Both the position numbers and the translations under genes were made by a program. This document shows positions 24,737 to 37,462 of a stretch of 64,000 nt of DNA, piece by piece. The stretch comes from Scylla paramamosain (Eukaryota; Arthropoda; Malacostraca; Decapoda; Portunidae): the NCBI RefSeq assembly GCF_035594125.1, contig NC_087156.1, positions 34,320,497 through 34,384,496 of the forward strand. Direction: 5' to 3'. The notes beneath the pieces are model-generated. The model worked only from the letters and a program-made list of their open reading frames with translations, did not search any database and had not been told where the DNA came from. Position 1 is the first letter of the stretch. Each line of letters begins with the position of its first letter.

Positions 24737-24816
<80 letters not shown>
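24737..24816. repeat. (CA)n microsatellite
   Basis: Pure CA, about 80 bp. Confidence 0.98.
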
Positions 24817-24817
<1 letters not shown>

Positions 24818-24942
24818 TTTAATCTTGGTACTCCCACCGTCACCATGAGCGACAAGACGTGAAGTTAATCTCCTGACATAATGCAATACTAACGTTGTGT
24901 ATTTTTTGCGTGACTTCAAAATAATCTTCAGATGTAAAATGT

Positions 24943-25050
<108 letters not shown>

Positions 25051-25379
25051 AGTTTCATTCATAATCTACAAATTGTCGTCGCTTCCATTATTAACTTTGC
25101 CAGGAAACCGCCATGTTATGACAATACGAATTATTTTACCCTTCATTTCTACTTAAAATAGTGCTATTGTATTCAAATAAATCCTCAACCTCAACTGTTG
25201 GTGTATTGTCACCCAATAAATTGCCCTATTTTTAGATGAACCGTAATTTGGTATTATTATTATCACCTGCATCGTTACCATTATTCACTGTAACAGGTAT
25301 TCACAAATTATATCTAATCCAAATTATATAATATTTCGGCATTGTCCATTTTCGGATACGTTTTTTTGCATTTACCCAC

Positions 25380-25745
25380 GGTAACTAACAACACCCATTC
25401 AATTTACTTTATTGCAACACCATCTATTTTCGTTTAGTCTTTTCTTTCTATCTCAAGGTAACTAACACCCATTCTGTTTACTTTATTTCAACGACATCTG
25501 TTTTTGTCTAATCTTTTTCTTTTATTGCTAGGTAACTAACAACACCTATCCAATTTATTTTATTTCAACACCGTCTATTTTCTAGCCTTTCTATCTCAAG
25601 GTAAGAAGCAACACCCATTCTTTACTTCGACACCATCTATTTTCGTGTAGTCTTTTCCTTTTGATTGCAAGGTAACCAGCAACAGCTATTCAGTTTATAT
25701 AGTATTTCAGCACCATCTGTTTTCGTGTACTACTCTTTCCCTTCT
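25380..25745 (+). repeat. Degenerate tandem satellite, five units of ~69-77 bp
   Basis: GGTAACTAAC-like landmarks fall at 25380, 25457, 25531, 25600 and 25671. Each unit then carries ACACCCATTC, a TTTA-TTTCAACACC segment, ATCTATTTTCGT, and TAGTC-TTTTC. More diverged units may precede it, since GTAACAGGTATTCAC occurs near 25290. No stop-free frame is shared, so the unit is non-coding. I do not recognise the satellite. Confidence 0.82.
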
Positions 25746-26585
25746 ATCCCATTACCCCAGTGACAGTTGCTAATTTAGTTTCTTCCCTCCCGTGCGGTCT
25801 TGTCCTTCCTCACGGCCCCCGGGGAAACGAGGCGAGGCGAGGGTGAGTGAGGCTGGGTGAGGTGAGAGGCAATGTAGGAAGGCAGTGGCGGGGCTTGACT
25901 TGGACTGTGGTGGAAGAAAAGTGTGTAGGAGCAGGTTGAGTGAGGGTCAGGGAGAGAGAATTTGGAGATGGAGGGCATGGTGAAGGATAATTAATGGAAG
26001 GTTAAGGATGGGACAGAATAAGAGGGAGATCTATGGGCGGCAGGATATGAGCAGGGATTGGCTGGGCAAGAGGAAGATCAGTGGATGTAAGAATGAGGAC
26101 AGTTGAGGATCAAAAGAAGATCCAGAAACCGGAAATTAAATTGATGTAGCTGAGAAATATCAATAGTTAACCTGGCCTAATTTTTCCCCTACTGTCACAA
26201 ATTGTTTGTTACTTAAGATACCTCCATCATGACTATCTTAACTTCTGCTCAGCACTAACATCCTCGTAAGGACCAACCGCTGTTTGTTCCTTTGCGTTCC
26301 TTTGTGCCAAGCTGGTTAAGAGGATATCTATCAGTTTTCCTTTACACATGCTATTTAGTATATATATTACATAACCATTAATACCGTTTACTGCAAGCCG
26401 TGTAGTCACAGAGGCTGGCGCTGTGAAGGCTGTGCATGCCGTGTGTCACTCTTCGTCTCCATCACCGCGGACTGCAAGAATGGTCACCGCGGTTCATCTT
26501 TGTTTGCAAGACTTTGAAAATAATGTTTCTTTTCTCTTCGCTTGGAGTTGCAAAGTATTCTTTCTGTCGCATATTGCTTCTTTTG

Positions 26586-26587
<2 letters not shown>
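25746..26587. other. Unique DNA; no gene seen
   Basis: G-rich stretch with GAGGCGAGG-type repeats at 25828-25870, then ordinary sequence with no recognised coding segment. Confidence 0.5.

Positions 26588-26671
<84 letters not shown>
26588..26671. repeat. (TA)n array bordering the 5' side of the Penelope-like fragment
   Basis: About 84 bp of pure TA ending exactly where the GIY-YIG-like codons begin. Confidence 0.98.
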
Positions 26672-26675
<4 letters not shown>

Positions 26676-26941
26676 GAAACCAAGAGGAATCTAACACATG
26701 GAATCAGTGAACATAAAGGCAATTCGATACGTACACAGAAAGAGTTAGCTCATCCCCCATTCTCAGCAACAAGCACATTCACATACACTTGATCACCCAT
26801 TTACTGAGAAGGACTTCAAAATATTACACAAAGCTGACACACGTGGACATTAGAATATTAGAAGTTATTTACATTAAACACTCAAAACATGAATTAACCA
26901 ATTATCATCATCCCAACTATACATTTTATAAACTCGGGTTC
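26667..26941 (+). pseudogene. Decayed GIY-YIG endonuclease domain of a Penelope-like element
   Basis: Directly after the (TA)n array the frame reads YIGETKRNLTHGISEHK, matching the YxG...L..R...H core of GIY-YIG nucleases, although the expected catalytic Arg is Gly here (codon 26700-26702). The frame is broken: HPFTEKDFKILHKADTR continues from 26788 in a second frame, and VDIRILEVIYIKHSKHE from 26843 in a third, ending at YKLGF near 26941. A C-terminal GIY-YIG domain with this RILE-xxYIK ending is diagnostic of Penelope-like elements, where it cuts target DNA for reverse transcription. The RT domain and the GIY half are missing, truncated at the microsatellite. With two frameshifts and a changed catalytic residue it cannot be active. 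Confidence 0.8.
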
Positions 26942-27288
26942 CTATAACTCGTATAAACTCGAGTTTCGGGTTCCGTAGTAGCAACCAATCTAATTCTCAC
27001 GCCGCCACTCCTTGTCAGTCCTCACCTCCCCACCAACAAGAGCACACCAGGTCTGTTTTACTACACTATACCACTATTTTTAGCCTCTCAGTGCCTACAA
27101 ATATGTTTTACCATATATCTTTATTGTCTACACAATTTTTTTTTTTTCATTATTATTCCAGTGTTTTTCTCACCCTATAGGTCTCAATTTTGTTTTGCGC
27201 ATATTGTTGTACCCCTTATGGGTTAGCGTCTTTTATCTATTTCATGCTATATACGTATTTTGTATACATATTAATTTTATTATGTCTT

Positions 27289-27339
27289 TTTATCCTGAAG
27301 ATGCCTTCTGAGGAGCTGAAACGTTGCGCACGTAATAAA
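27289..27339 (+). ncRNA. Hammerhead-ribozyme-like motif in the Penelope-like 3' region
   Basis: CTGAAGA (27295-27301) fits the invariant CUGANGA box, and GAAAC (27318-27322) fits the second core box. Between them, 27302-27317 can fold into an imperfect stem II (GC pairs then CUU with GAG/AGG, one bulged A). After GAA, ACGT (27321-27324) pairs perfectly with ACGT (27330-27333) around a 5 nt loop, giving the very short stem III seen in element-borne hammerheads. The predicted cleavage triplet is GUA, with the cut after 27334. Stem I can form five A/U pairs (27289-27293 with 27335-27339) if C27294 is bulged. Hammerhead motifs are known in Penelope-like elements. The non-GC 10.1/11.1 closing pair (U-U) and the bulge argue for weak or lost activity. 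Confidence 0.45.
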
Positions 27340-27394
27340 TGAAGAAAGGAACTCCGGGATATCACTGCTCACGTCTTATGTAACACGAAATTTA

Positions 27395-28751
<1,357 letters not shown>

Positions 28752-28797
28752 CGTGTGTGTGTGTGTGTGTGTTAAACACACACACACACACACACAC
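28752..28797. repeat. (GT)n-TTAA-(AC)n inverted repeat
   Basis: About 20 bp of GT run into TTAA and then about 22 bp of AC on the same strand, so the two arms are self-complementary around a very short loop. Confidence 0.93.
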
Positions 28798-29823
28798 TTT
28801 GTACTTTGTGTGTGTATTTATGCGGCAACAGGCGGGTGTGTGTATTGATTAGAATATTAATTGACCCATAACACCAATGGCACACACACAAGGCACATTA
28901 ATTATAATAGACTGCGTGATGAGAATATTTTTTACACTTATGAGCAAGGCAGTCCGCCACCACCGCCACCAACAAGAACAACAACAACAACAACAACAAC
29001 AACAACCAGCCTGATTTAAGTAGTAGTGGTGGTGGTGGTAGCGACGCAAACCCTATCCACGAAGCAGCACGTTTTCATATTTACCCAAAATCTGAGGACT
29101 CTAAAAGAAAAGTAATAAATAATAGTAATAAATAAAAGATGCAGCATTTTACCGATTCCCCAGGACTCGGAATATATTACAGAATTACATTTTTAGAAGT
29201 GACTTCATGAATGAGAAATCGTTGTTCTTATTTAGTTATCATCTTGCACCTCTCCACTCTTGATCTAGTTACTTACATTGGCTGTCAATGTGCGCAGCGC
29301 CGTGGTGTGTTTGGTGCAAGCACAGTTGCGGTCGAGGGGCGCAGGACAACACACAGGGACACGCTTGAGTTACTCGTGAAGATTTGACGTGAAGCACCGC
29401 TTCGTGCATCGCCAATGTCGGTGTGTTGGCGGCGCATGGAGTCCGTGCCCATGTGCGCAGACTGTCACTGATAATCAGTGCGTTGTGTGTTGCATGCCGG
29501 GAACTGAGAGGCGACACGAGACAACCCCGCAACGCTGCTGTGTGCTGGGGAGTGTACGGGTGTGTACTTTGGAGGCCGATTGCTGGTTTTCAGTGCCAAA
29601 GGAAAGCATTTCCATACAAGTAAAGTGGTCCGAAATAATGTTATATATTACTTTTCATTCTTATTTTGACATACGACGGCTCTCTCTTCGCCTCACCGCG
29701 TCAAGTGGGAGCCAAGGCCACAGAGGGAACTTGTCGGCTAGTTTGTGATTGTCAATGGACCCGCTGGGGCAGGAAGCCACACGGAGCCTGGCGGGCTGTT
29801 TACTCGCCCACCACTGATGTATG

Positions 29824-29827
<4 letters not shown>
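28798..29827. other. Unique DNA with (CAA)n near 28975-29006; no recognised gene
   Basis: A (ACC)n/(CAA)n stretch at about 28957-29006 is followed by a (GGT)n stretch near 29027-29040. A moderately CpG-rich stretch at 29280-29600 keeps frames open on both strands, but the plus frame starts at GTG and shows no recognisable domain. Confidence 0.45.
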
Positions 29828-29892
<65 letters not shown>

Positions 29893-29916
29893 CTGGGGGG
29901 CGGGGGGAGGGCGGGA

Positions 29917-29982
<66 letters not shown>
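29828..29982. repeat. (GA)n, G-quadruplex motif, (TC)n and (AC)n compound
   Basis: GA (29828-29891) is followed by G-runs of 6, 6, 3 and 3 separated by single bases (29895-29915), then TC (29917-29947) and AC (29948-29982). The GA and TC arms are complementary on one strand, which places the G-quadruplex-capable motif in a hairpin loop. Confidence 0.95.
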
Positions 29983-29985
<3 letters not shown>

Positions 29986-30307
29986 CTGCCACTAGTAAGT
30001 AGACTTACTGGCTCTCATGTTGTTCACTCGTTATGCCCGAGCATTCAGACACATTGCGTTACAAAAGGATGTTCTTTATTTTTTCATGGCGGAAAAAGTG
30101 TTACTATAATGGTCACTATAATATGCGCTGTTTTTTTTTTTTTTTTCTCTCGTGCTGTTCAAATAACCAGCTAGAATACGACGCAGTCCTCAGCTGTGGG
30201 CCCGCCGCCCTCCTCTCCCCCCCCACCCAGTCACGTCACGCCGAGTCACCACACACTACGTGGTCACACTGAGTGTTTATAGGTTCCTCTGTTTCTATCT
30301 TGTCTGT

Positions 30308-30528
30308 GGACCATTTTTCTTAACGCTTTGGGGTTCCATCAGGACTTTTTTAAGGGCCACAGAAATTATAAGATGGGTTTTCAGGAATGTTTAATTTTCT
30401 ACTTATGATATGGATTCCTTTTTAAACTTTCATTAGGATCATGAAAACACACTTCAAATCCACTACAACTCCCACTAGTCTCTTAAAAGTAGTCAGAATA
30501 AAACACCGAAATGTTTGAGGATACGGAC
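30308..30528 (-). mobile_element. TIR element (MITE-like), family A copy 3, ~221 bp, inverted
   Basis: The left end GGACCATTTTTCTTAACGCTT pairs, as an imperfect inverted repeat, with the right end CACCGAAATGTTTGAGGATAC. The interior has GGTTTTCAGGAATGTTTAATT and TTAAACTTTCATTAGGATCA, then GAAAACAC. This matches the inverted copy at 38555-38754 and the units of the 39313-40262 array. Its length fits the other copies. It is more diverged, so the assignment rests on termini, length and landmark order. Confidence 0.6.
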
Positions 30529-31311
30529 ATATCAACACTGTGGCTCGTCCATTATAAACACGGTGCGACCGGAGTGTCTCAGAGAGCACCGGGAAACTTC
30601 GCACGCTGCCACAACCTCCTTTGTTCCCGCCAGGCCAGCTCAGTGTTTGCAGTGGACGGAATCTTATACTTTGACCTCGCGAGGGATCTTATTCATTCTT
30701 TAACTACTCCTTAATGACATGACGGTTCAAGTTTGTAGTATAATTTTGAAAACCACTGTCAGCAAGAGGAATATGCGATTTTATTTATTTGTTATTTATT
30801 TCTACTGTCTCTAGTTTTGTTTCGCTCAGTACAATTATTAAAGGATACTTAAGTGCAAAGTTTATTGTTGTTATTAATGATTAAAAAGTTAAAGTAATAA
30901 GTCACGATACCATATGTTGAAAATTGAGTTGGTATATGAATAATTGAATAAGTGACTGTAGATAAGTGCAGATAAAGGAAAAATAATTGAATCAGTCTCT
31001 ACAGAATAAATGAATAAATAAAAGAATAATGCGTATCATGAGCAAAACTTTTCAGTAGCAGCAGCAGCACCATCACCACCACCACCACCACCACCACCAG
31101 GTGAAATCGAGCAAATTGTTTTTCATTACCCTTTCCCGGATTTGATTTCATTTTTGTTGTTGCTGCCCTCTCGTGGAAAATGTACCATGAAATAACTATT
31201 GCCCGCTTGCTGTTATAACCCACATACGGTGACTGCGTGCGTGCGTGCCTGCCTGCCTGCCTGACTTTGTGTGTGTGTGCTGTGCGAAACTGAAAATTCC
31301 TTGGGTGTATC

Positions 31312-31314
<3 letters not shown>
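30529..31314. other. A/T-rich unique DNA; (CAC)n at 31069-31100; no gene seen
   Basis: No coding signal was recognised. The CACCAC array gives poly-Val/Pro open frames. A GCCT/GCGT tetramer run lies at about 31237-31264. Confidence 0.5.
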
Positions 31315-31392
<78 letters not shown>

Positions 31393-31434
31393 TTGGGGGG
31401 TGCGGGGTAAAGACACGTGAGGGAATCTGGACGG

Positions 31435-31476
<42 letters not shown>
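31315..31476. repeat. (GA)n (31315-31388) and (AC)n (31438-31476)
   Basis: Two pure dinucleotide arrays 50 bp apart, separated by a G-rich segment (GGTTGGGGGGTGCGGGG). Confidence 0.97.
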
Positions 31477-31480
<4 letters not shown>

Positions 31481-31679
31481 AAAATGGGAATTACTATTAT
31501 ACTTTCATATATTTTCAGTCTGCAAACACTTTCTTTTTTTTTCTGCGACAACATACTGTGACGCTCCATTTTTCCATTTGATTTTTTTTATCCTGTTGCC
31601 TATTTTCTTGTTCCGCTTCCGTTTCTTATATGCATTTTCGTAAGTAATAAAAAACCGTACCTTCCACGAACCCTAGAAT

Positions 31680-32640
31680 CGCTTTATGTATTTCAGACCT
31701 TTTCTTTCCTCACCTTCCTCTTCACCTGCTCTGTCTTCCATTCTCCTTTCCTTTCCTTTCCTTTCCTTTCCTTCCCTCATCTCCCGTTCTCTCTCTTCTA
31801 TCCTTCTCTCTTCCACTTCCACTCTCTCCCGCCCTCTTGTATCTTTTTTATTCTTGCTCTCTTCTCTCCCCTCGCTTCTTTCGTTCTCCTCTATTTCTCC
31901 TCTATTGTTCCCTCCTTTCGTCTCCCGTCCCTCTTCCCCTCTTTTCTCCATCTACCTCTTTATCCCGTTATCACATCGTTTTCCCTTCCTCTTCCCCTCC
32001 CTTTCTCTTTCTTTTTGTCACTTAGCATGTTCTCTTTTCCTAATTTGATATATTTTTCCTATTTTCTTCCTATTTTCTCTTTCATATCTGTCACTTTTCC
32101 TGTTTTTTTTTCTTTTCCCCTTTTTAATGTTATTTTCTCTTTTTCTTTTTAGATTTGTCAATATTTTTGTATTTTTTTTCGTTCTCCTTTTTAATCTCTT
32201 ATTTTCTCCTACTTTTCCCTTTCAAATCTGTCACTCCTCTCTTTTTTTTCCCTTTCTGTTATTTTCTCTTCACTTTTCCTTTTAGATCTGTCACTTTTCT
32301 TGCCCTTTTTTCCTTTCCCCTCTTTAATCTACCCTTTTTATTTATTTCTTTTCTTTGCAACCCAATTTCTCGTGTTTCCCTTCTTTACTCTTTCTAATAC
32401 GTCACTTTTCCTTGCGTTTCCTTCCTTTTCTCTTTCCTGTATCACTTTCCTTGCCTTGCCTCCTTTCCTCTTAAGTCCTTTTCATTTTACTTTTTCCCTT
32501 TCGTCCATCTTTCTTTCCTCTTTCTTCCTTTCCTTGTTTTTCTTTTCTTTTCCCTTCCCTTTTTCCTGTATTCCTTTTTTTTTTCGTTCTCCCTTTCCTC
32601 CATTTTCCTTTCCCTCTTTTCCTGTACCTGTACCCGTTAT
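31680..32640 (-). repeat. ~1 kb polypyrimidine tract (plus strand C/T)
   Basis: Dominated by TTTCC, TTCTCC and CCTTTT units, including (CCTTT)n at about 31748-31772. A TCTGTCACTTTTCC phrase recurs at about 32088, 32226 and 32288, so the tract has some longer structure. The Ser/Leu/Phe open frames are compositional. Confidence 0.92.
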
Positions 32641-33028
32641 GGTGGTAATAGTCCTTCTCCCATCCTGCCTCCTACAGGATGGGATAGGGGATGAAGGATT
32701 TACATCTTGCAGTGTTGGACGTTTATTTGGTGTATATAAGAATAATATAGTGTGTGCTCCCTTCAGAGTCTTGTCCTGCACTTCTGCTCAATGGGAAGGT
32801 CAGTCAATATTTACTTCCAACAGAAAGGTCCGCGTGGGGATCAACAGCGGTGAGCATCAAAAAGAAGGGAAATAGAGACGGAAGGATTAACATAGGCCCA
32901 TATGATGATGCAAGGAAGGAAAGGGAAGGAGTGTAAGTACGTGCAGGTGTTTCCCCACTGGACAGACACACCTGGCGAAGAATGAGGTGAGGTGTGATCC
33001 GTGTGACATTCATGAGATATAGGTATAG
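32641..33028. other. Short unique island between pyrimidine tracts; no recognised gene
   Basis: About 390 bp of mixed sequence, the only non-simple DNA in a 1.8 kb low-complexity block. Open frames run through it but none is recognised. Confidence 0.45.
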
Positions 33029-33054
33029 TTTAGTAGTAGTAGTAGTAGTAGTAG

Positions 33055-33095
<41 letters not shown>

Positions 33096-33400
33096 GTACA
33101 TCGCTCCTTTTCCCTTTCCCTCTTTTCCCTTTCCTCCTTTTTCCCTTTTACTCCTTTTTGACTTTCCTCTTTTTGTCTTCCTTCTTTTCCCTTTACTCCT
33201 TTTTCCTTTCTTTTTCCTTTTCTTTTCCCTTAATTATTTTTCCTTAATTCCTTTTCCCTTCCCTTTCCTCCTTTAAACTACTACTTTAAACCTTTCCTCC
33301 TTTCCCCTTTCCTCCTTTCCCTTTTCCCTTAACTCCTCTTCCCTTAACTCCTTTCCCTCCTCGATCCGTCACTTTTCTACGTAGCTACCGCTCTCTCTTT
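33029..33400. repeat. (TAG)n, (TA)n and a second polypyrimidine tract
   Basis: (TAG)n at 33029-33056, (TA)n at about 33058-33093, then TTTCCC/CTCCTTT units on the plus strand to about 33400. Confidence 0.93.
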
Positions 33401-33758
33401 CTCTTCCTCCTTTTTCATCCACTCCGTCCCATTACTTCGGTACATCACTCCTACTACACTCGACCCTCATGCGTTCACGCCGCTTCCACGAACTAGTTTT
33501 TTCTTTTCCTCTCGCATTTGACGTTGGACCAGCTGGCGAGTGTTTAATATCGGAGTAACAATAACGAGAGAGCATTTGCAGCCTTGAATTATTTCTTTGT
33601 AGGAGCGTGGGAGGGAGGAAGAGGGATGGGGGGACGTCAGGTGGTGTGGTACGGATGTGCTTGGGTGCGGGGTGGAGTGGGGAGGGAGTGGAGAGAAGTA
33701 ATGGACAAGTGAGAAAGGAGAGGATGGAATGAATGACTGTGATTTTTGAATGGGTGGT

Positions 33759-33763
<5 letters not shown>

Positions 33764-33842
<79 letters not shown>
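33764..33842. repeat. (GA)n microsatellite
   Basis: Pure GA, about 79 bp, followed by CAGACA-rich sequence to about 34058. Confidence 0.97.
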
Positions 33843-33845
<3 letters not shown>

Positions 33846-34027
33846 GAAAACAGACAGACACAGTAAGGCAAACAAATAGACAGATAGACATACATTAAGG
33901 CAAACACACACAAAGACACAGACAGTCAGATACAGTGAGGCAAGCAGAAACAGACAGACAAACAGATATTAACGCTAACATAAACATACACAGTTATATA
34001 TACAAAGGCAAGCAGAGAAAGACGAAA

Positions 34028-34088
34028 ACAGACAGACAGACAGACAGACAGAGAGAGAGCTGCAGTTTACCCCTCGTCGTAAAACATT

Positions 34089-34124
<36 letters not shown>
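34028..34124. repeat. (CAGA)n and (GT)n arrays
   Basis: Seven or so CAGA tetramers at 34028-34058 and about 34 bp of GT at 34091-34124. Confidence 0.93.
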
Positions 34125-34126
<2 letters not shown>

Positions 34127-34319
34127 ACATTTCCGCGTGCGTGCCTAATGTAGCGTGAGTCAAAGAGAAGAAAGAATACACTTCCTACAAAAAGATTTCT
34201 CATAAGCCAGTCACTCCTTCCTTTCGCCGACGTGGTGGCTTCATATCTGGGAGGGAGGAGGGATAGGAAGAGGAGAAGGAGGAGGATGAAGAAGAGAATG
34301 AGAAGGAAAAAGGGACGAA

Positions 34320-34454
34320 TAGGAGGAGGAGGAGGAGGAGGAGGAAGAGGAAGAGAGAAGAGGGGATCAAGAGCTAAAGTAGTCTTGAGAGATTTTTATT
34401 GCCACAGTTTGTAGCGATCATCTGCTTCCTTATGGGAGTCCGAGGCGTGTGTGT

Positions 34455-34500
<46 letters not shown>

Positions 34501-34762
34501 GTCTTGCATGATGGCAATGATGATAATGATGACGAATGAATTGAAATAGTCTTGAAACCATTTACACCAAACACGGTATTTAGGTGAAAAAGAAAGGAAG
34601 CTCCCAGTGTGTGTGTGTGTGTGTGTGTGTAGGTAGGTCACCATGAAACCATAACTAACAGAACAACGGGTTAGCTAGTCACAACTTCATAAATGGAGCG
34701 TGTGGAGGACGACGACGACGACAGGAGGAGGAGGAGGAGGAGGAGGAGAGGAGGAGGAGGCT
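34320..34762. repeat. Cluster of (AGG)n, (GA)n, (GT)n and (AGG)n arrays
   Basis: AGG at about 34321-34345, GA at 34459-34501, GT at 34607-34630, and AGG/GAC at about 34708-34760. Confidence 0.92.
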
Positions 34763-35419
34763 TGTGTGCTTTGTTGCAGGGACTCCGTTACCCTTAATTG
34801 TGCTCGGTGACTTACAGGTAATACATACGTTCACCTGTAACATATTAACGAAGCTTACTGAGGAAGGGGACGAAGTGAGGAAGAGGTACCGAAAGAGGAG
34901 GAGGAGGAGGAGGAGGTAGTGTTAATGGTGGTGATTATGGAGGAGAAAGAGGCGGGAGTGGAAGAGTAAACAGAGAGGAAGGAAGAAGAGGAATGGAAAT
35001 GAGAGGTAATAATGACGAGGAAAGTAAGGTAAGGAAAGGGGAGTAGGAGAGGAGGAGGAGTAGCTGTTTTACGTACAACTCATCAGCAACAGACATTTAG
35101 GTCCCTGCATGACTGTTTGGGGACCACATTAGACTAACTACTATTTTGAAACGGATGAAGGAACATAGTAGGATGGGAAGAAGGTTAATGATTTAAGGAA
35201 AAAGGAAGACAAGGACAAGAACAGCTGCAGCAATGAGGCAAGGAAAAAAAAGACTGTTTAAGAGGTGCATCAACTAATAGGTGGTAGTTTTGAGACCGTC
35301 GCCAGCGTTAAGCACCAAGGAAATCTTATGAGAAGCGAGGAGAATCTATAATCTCAGCAGAGTGTTGATTTAATTTCCATGTTGATCGCGGGACATTATG
35401 AGATAGCGGCGGTGAGGAG

Positions 35420-35420
<1 letters not shown>
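34763..35420. other. Purine-rich DNA with (AGG)n at ~34897-34917; no gene seen
   Basis: G/A-rich sequence with repeated GGAGGAGG and GAAGAGG units. No coding signal. Confidence 0.5.
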
Positions 35421-35453
<33 letters not shown>

Positions 35454-35784
35454 GGAGGTTGAAAGCGGGCGAGGAAAAAAAAAAAAGTTGGAAGGTGGGA
35501 AGGGAAGGGAAAGGAGGAGAGAAGCAAGCAAGCAAGGAAGAAAGGAAGGAAAGGGGAAGGATAGAAACGGGTAAGGGGAGGGGGAAGGAAGTTAGAAAGA
35601 CTGAAGTCACGAAAGGAGAAGAAGGAAGGAAGGAAGGAAGATTGTAAGACCAGAAGGAAAAAAGAGGAAAGGTAGAAAAAAGAAAGCGAGGAAGAAGGGA
35701 AAGGAAAAAGAACGTAGGAAGGAGGAAAAAGAGAAAACGACTACGAGAAAAGAAGAAGAGAGGAAGAGATAACAAAGAAGGAAC

Positions 35785-35845
<61 letters not shown>

Positions 35846-35855
35846 AAGAAGGAAC

Positions 35856-35935
<80 letters not shown>
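35421..35935. repeat. Three (GA)n arrays in polypurine DNA, with a 71 bp duplication
   Basis: GA arrays lie at 35421-35450, 35789-35842 and 35861-35935. ACAAAGAAGGAACGACGAG occurs at 35772 and 35843, so the last two arrays arose by tandem duplication of a unique-plus-GA unit (period 71). The stretch between is almost pure purine. Confidence 0.95.
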
Positions 35936-35937
<2 letters not shown>

Positions 35938-36374
35938 TCACATAAAGCAATTACTGCGGTCTGATGAATAAAATTGGATTCTGGTACTGAGGAACGCCAA
36001 ACAGAATGACGAGAGGACTGGAGTGACGGACGCGATCATCCCTCGAGGCGGTGAAGGGTGAGGCACGATAGTAAAGGTTTGTGTTATGTTGCTGAATGAC
36101 TACACTTCCCTCGCTTCGTTCATTGTGGGAGTGGTGCTTATGCTTCCTTTGTCACTTGTCTTTCTTTCTTTCCCAAGTCGGTATTATGATGTTATTGAAT
36201 TGCGTGATTAAGTGATATTCTTTTTTTCTTTTTGCCTGTGTGTGTTTGAAGCGTTATGTGAAATATTTCCTTGTTTTTCTTCTCTTTCTTGCACTGGTCA
36301 TGTCTTTCTTTCTATCCCGTGTTAGTATTGCGGTGTTATTGATAAGCGTGATTAATTGATAGAGTTTTCTTTTC

Positions 36375-36377
<3 letters not shown>

Positions 36378-36408
<31 letters not shown>

Positions 36409-36426
36409 GTGTATTGAGTTATGTGA

Positions 36427-36512
<86 letters not shown>
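36378..36512. repeat. (GT)n (36378-36406) and (TC)n (36430-36512)
   Basis: Pure arrays 23 bp apart. Confidence 0.97.
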
Positions 36513-36515
<3 letters not shown>

Positions 36516-36945
36516 GCATTGATGTAATTGCTTTAACTTTTTTTCTCGCGCTCTCTCTCGCCTAGTTAATTACGTGACTCTGTGTGTGAAGTTCGTGTAT
36601 GTGCCTCGTTACTCTTACCTCCCTTTTTTTTTAATAAGTAAATGGATGTAATGCACCGAAATGCTCTCCTTTTTTTGCAGTCTTTTTTTTTTTTTTTTTT
36701 TATCCTTTGGTTCGCAGAATGAATCCACTTAATTGACCCTTCGTGTTAATTAGATTTATTTGACGCATTTACTTCTTCTTTCTGCTTTATTATTATTATT
36801 TTTTATTTGATTTGATTTTCATTAGGGATATAAACCTTAATTATGTTCTTGGTAGCAAGTTGATAATATTGTTTTTTGAATTCACTGTTTGTATAGATAG
36901 CGACTTATCTTATTCGTGTATGTAGATAGTGTTAATTGTGTTGTG
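36513..36945. other. T-rich unique DNA; no gene seen
   Basis: Several T-runs and ordinary A/T-rich sequence, with no coding signal. Confidence 0.5.
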
Positions 36946-37018
36946 TCCTCCTCCTCCTCCTCCTCCTCCTCCTCCTCCTCCTCCTCCTCCTCCTCCTCCT
37001 CCTCCTCCTCTTCCTCCT
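36946..37018. repeat. (TCC)n microsatellite
   Basis: About 24 TCC trinucleotides. A second short CTC array lies at 37119-37140. Confidence 0.97.
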
Positions 37019-37268
37019 TCTCTCAATGTAATCTCAACCTTTCTCATTCCTTATTTTCTTCTTCACTATATCTTCGTCCTAATTTCCCTCCTACTCCAAT
37101 GAGACACTACATAATTTTCCTCCTCCTCCTCCTCCTCCTCCATGTTTTTTTTTTTTTTGCTGTCCGGGTTTCCCTCGTCGCCGTTTTCTTTTTGTCATTA
37201 TTTCCGGTTTCTCGTGCATTCAATTGGTCTTGGTGCTTGGTCTTTTTTTTATTCGCTTGAGTGCTGAT

Positions 37269-37271
<3 letters not shown>

Positions 37272-37353
<82 letters not shown>

Positions 37354-37462
37354 CGATTTCCATTAAGGTTCCATAGTCATTGTACCGCATCCTCGTCAAT
37401 CTTCGTACCTCCTCTTCTCCATTCCTCCTCCTCCTCCTCCTCCTCCTCCTCCTCCTCCTCAT
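37272..37462. repeat. (TC)n (37272-37350) and (CTC)n (37423-37462)
   Basis: Pure arrays separated by about 70 bp of mixed sequence. Confidence 0.97.

Noticed and set aside
25380..25745. Regularly spaced repeat considered as a CRISPR-like array
   Set aside because: The similarity spans whole units with no unique spacers, unit lengths drift, and the sequence is clearly eukaryotic.
26667..26941. GIY-YIG domain read as a homing endonuclease or host repair nuclease
   Set aside because: The downstream RILE-xxYIK ending, the frame decay and the hammerhead-like 3' region fit a Penelope-like element better. No intron or repair-protein context.
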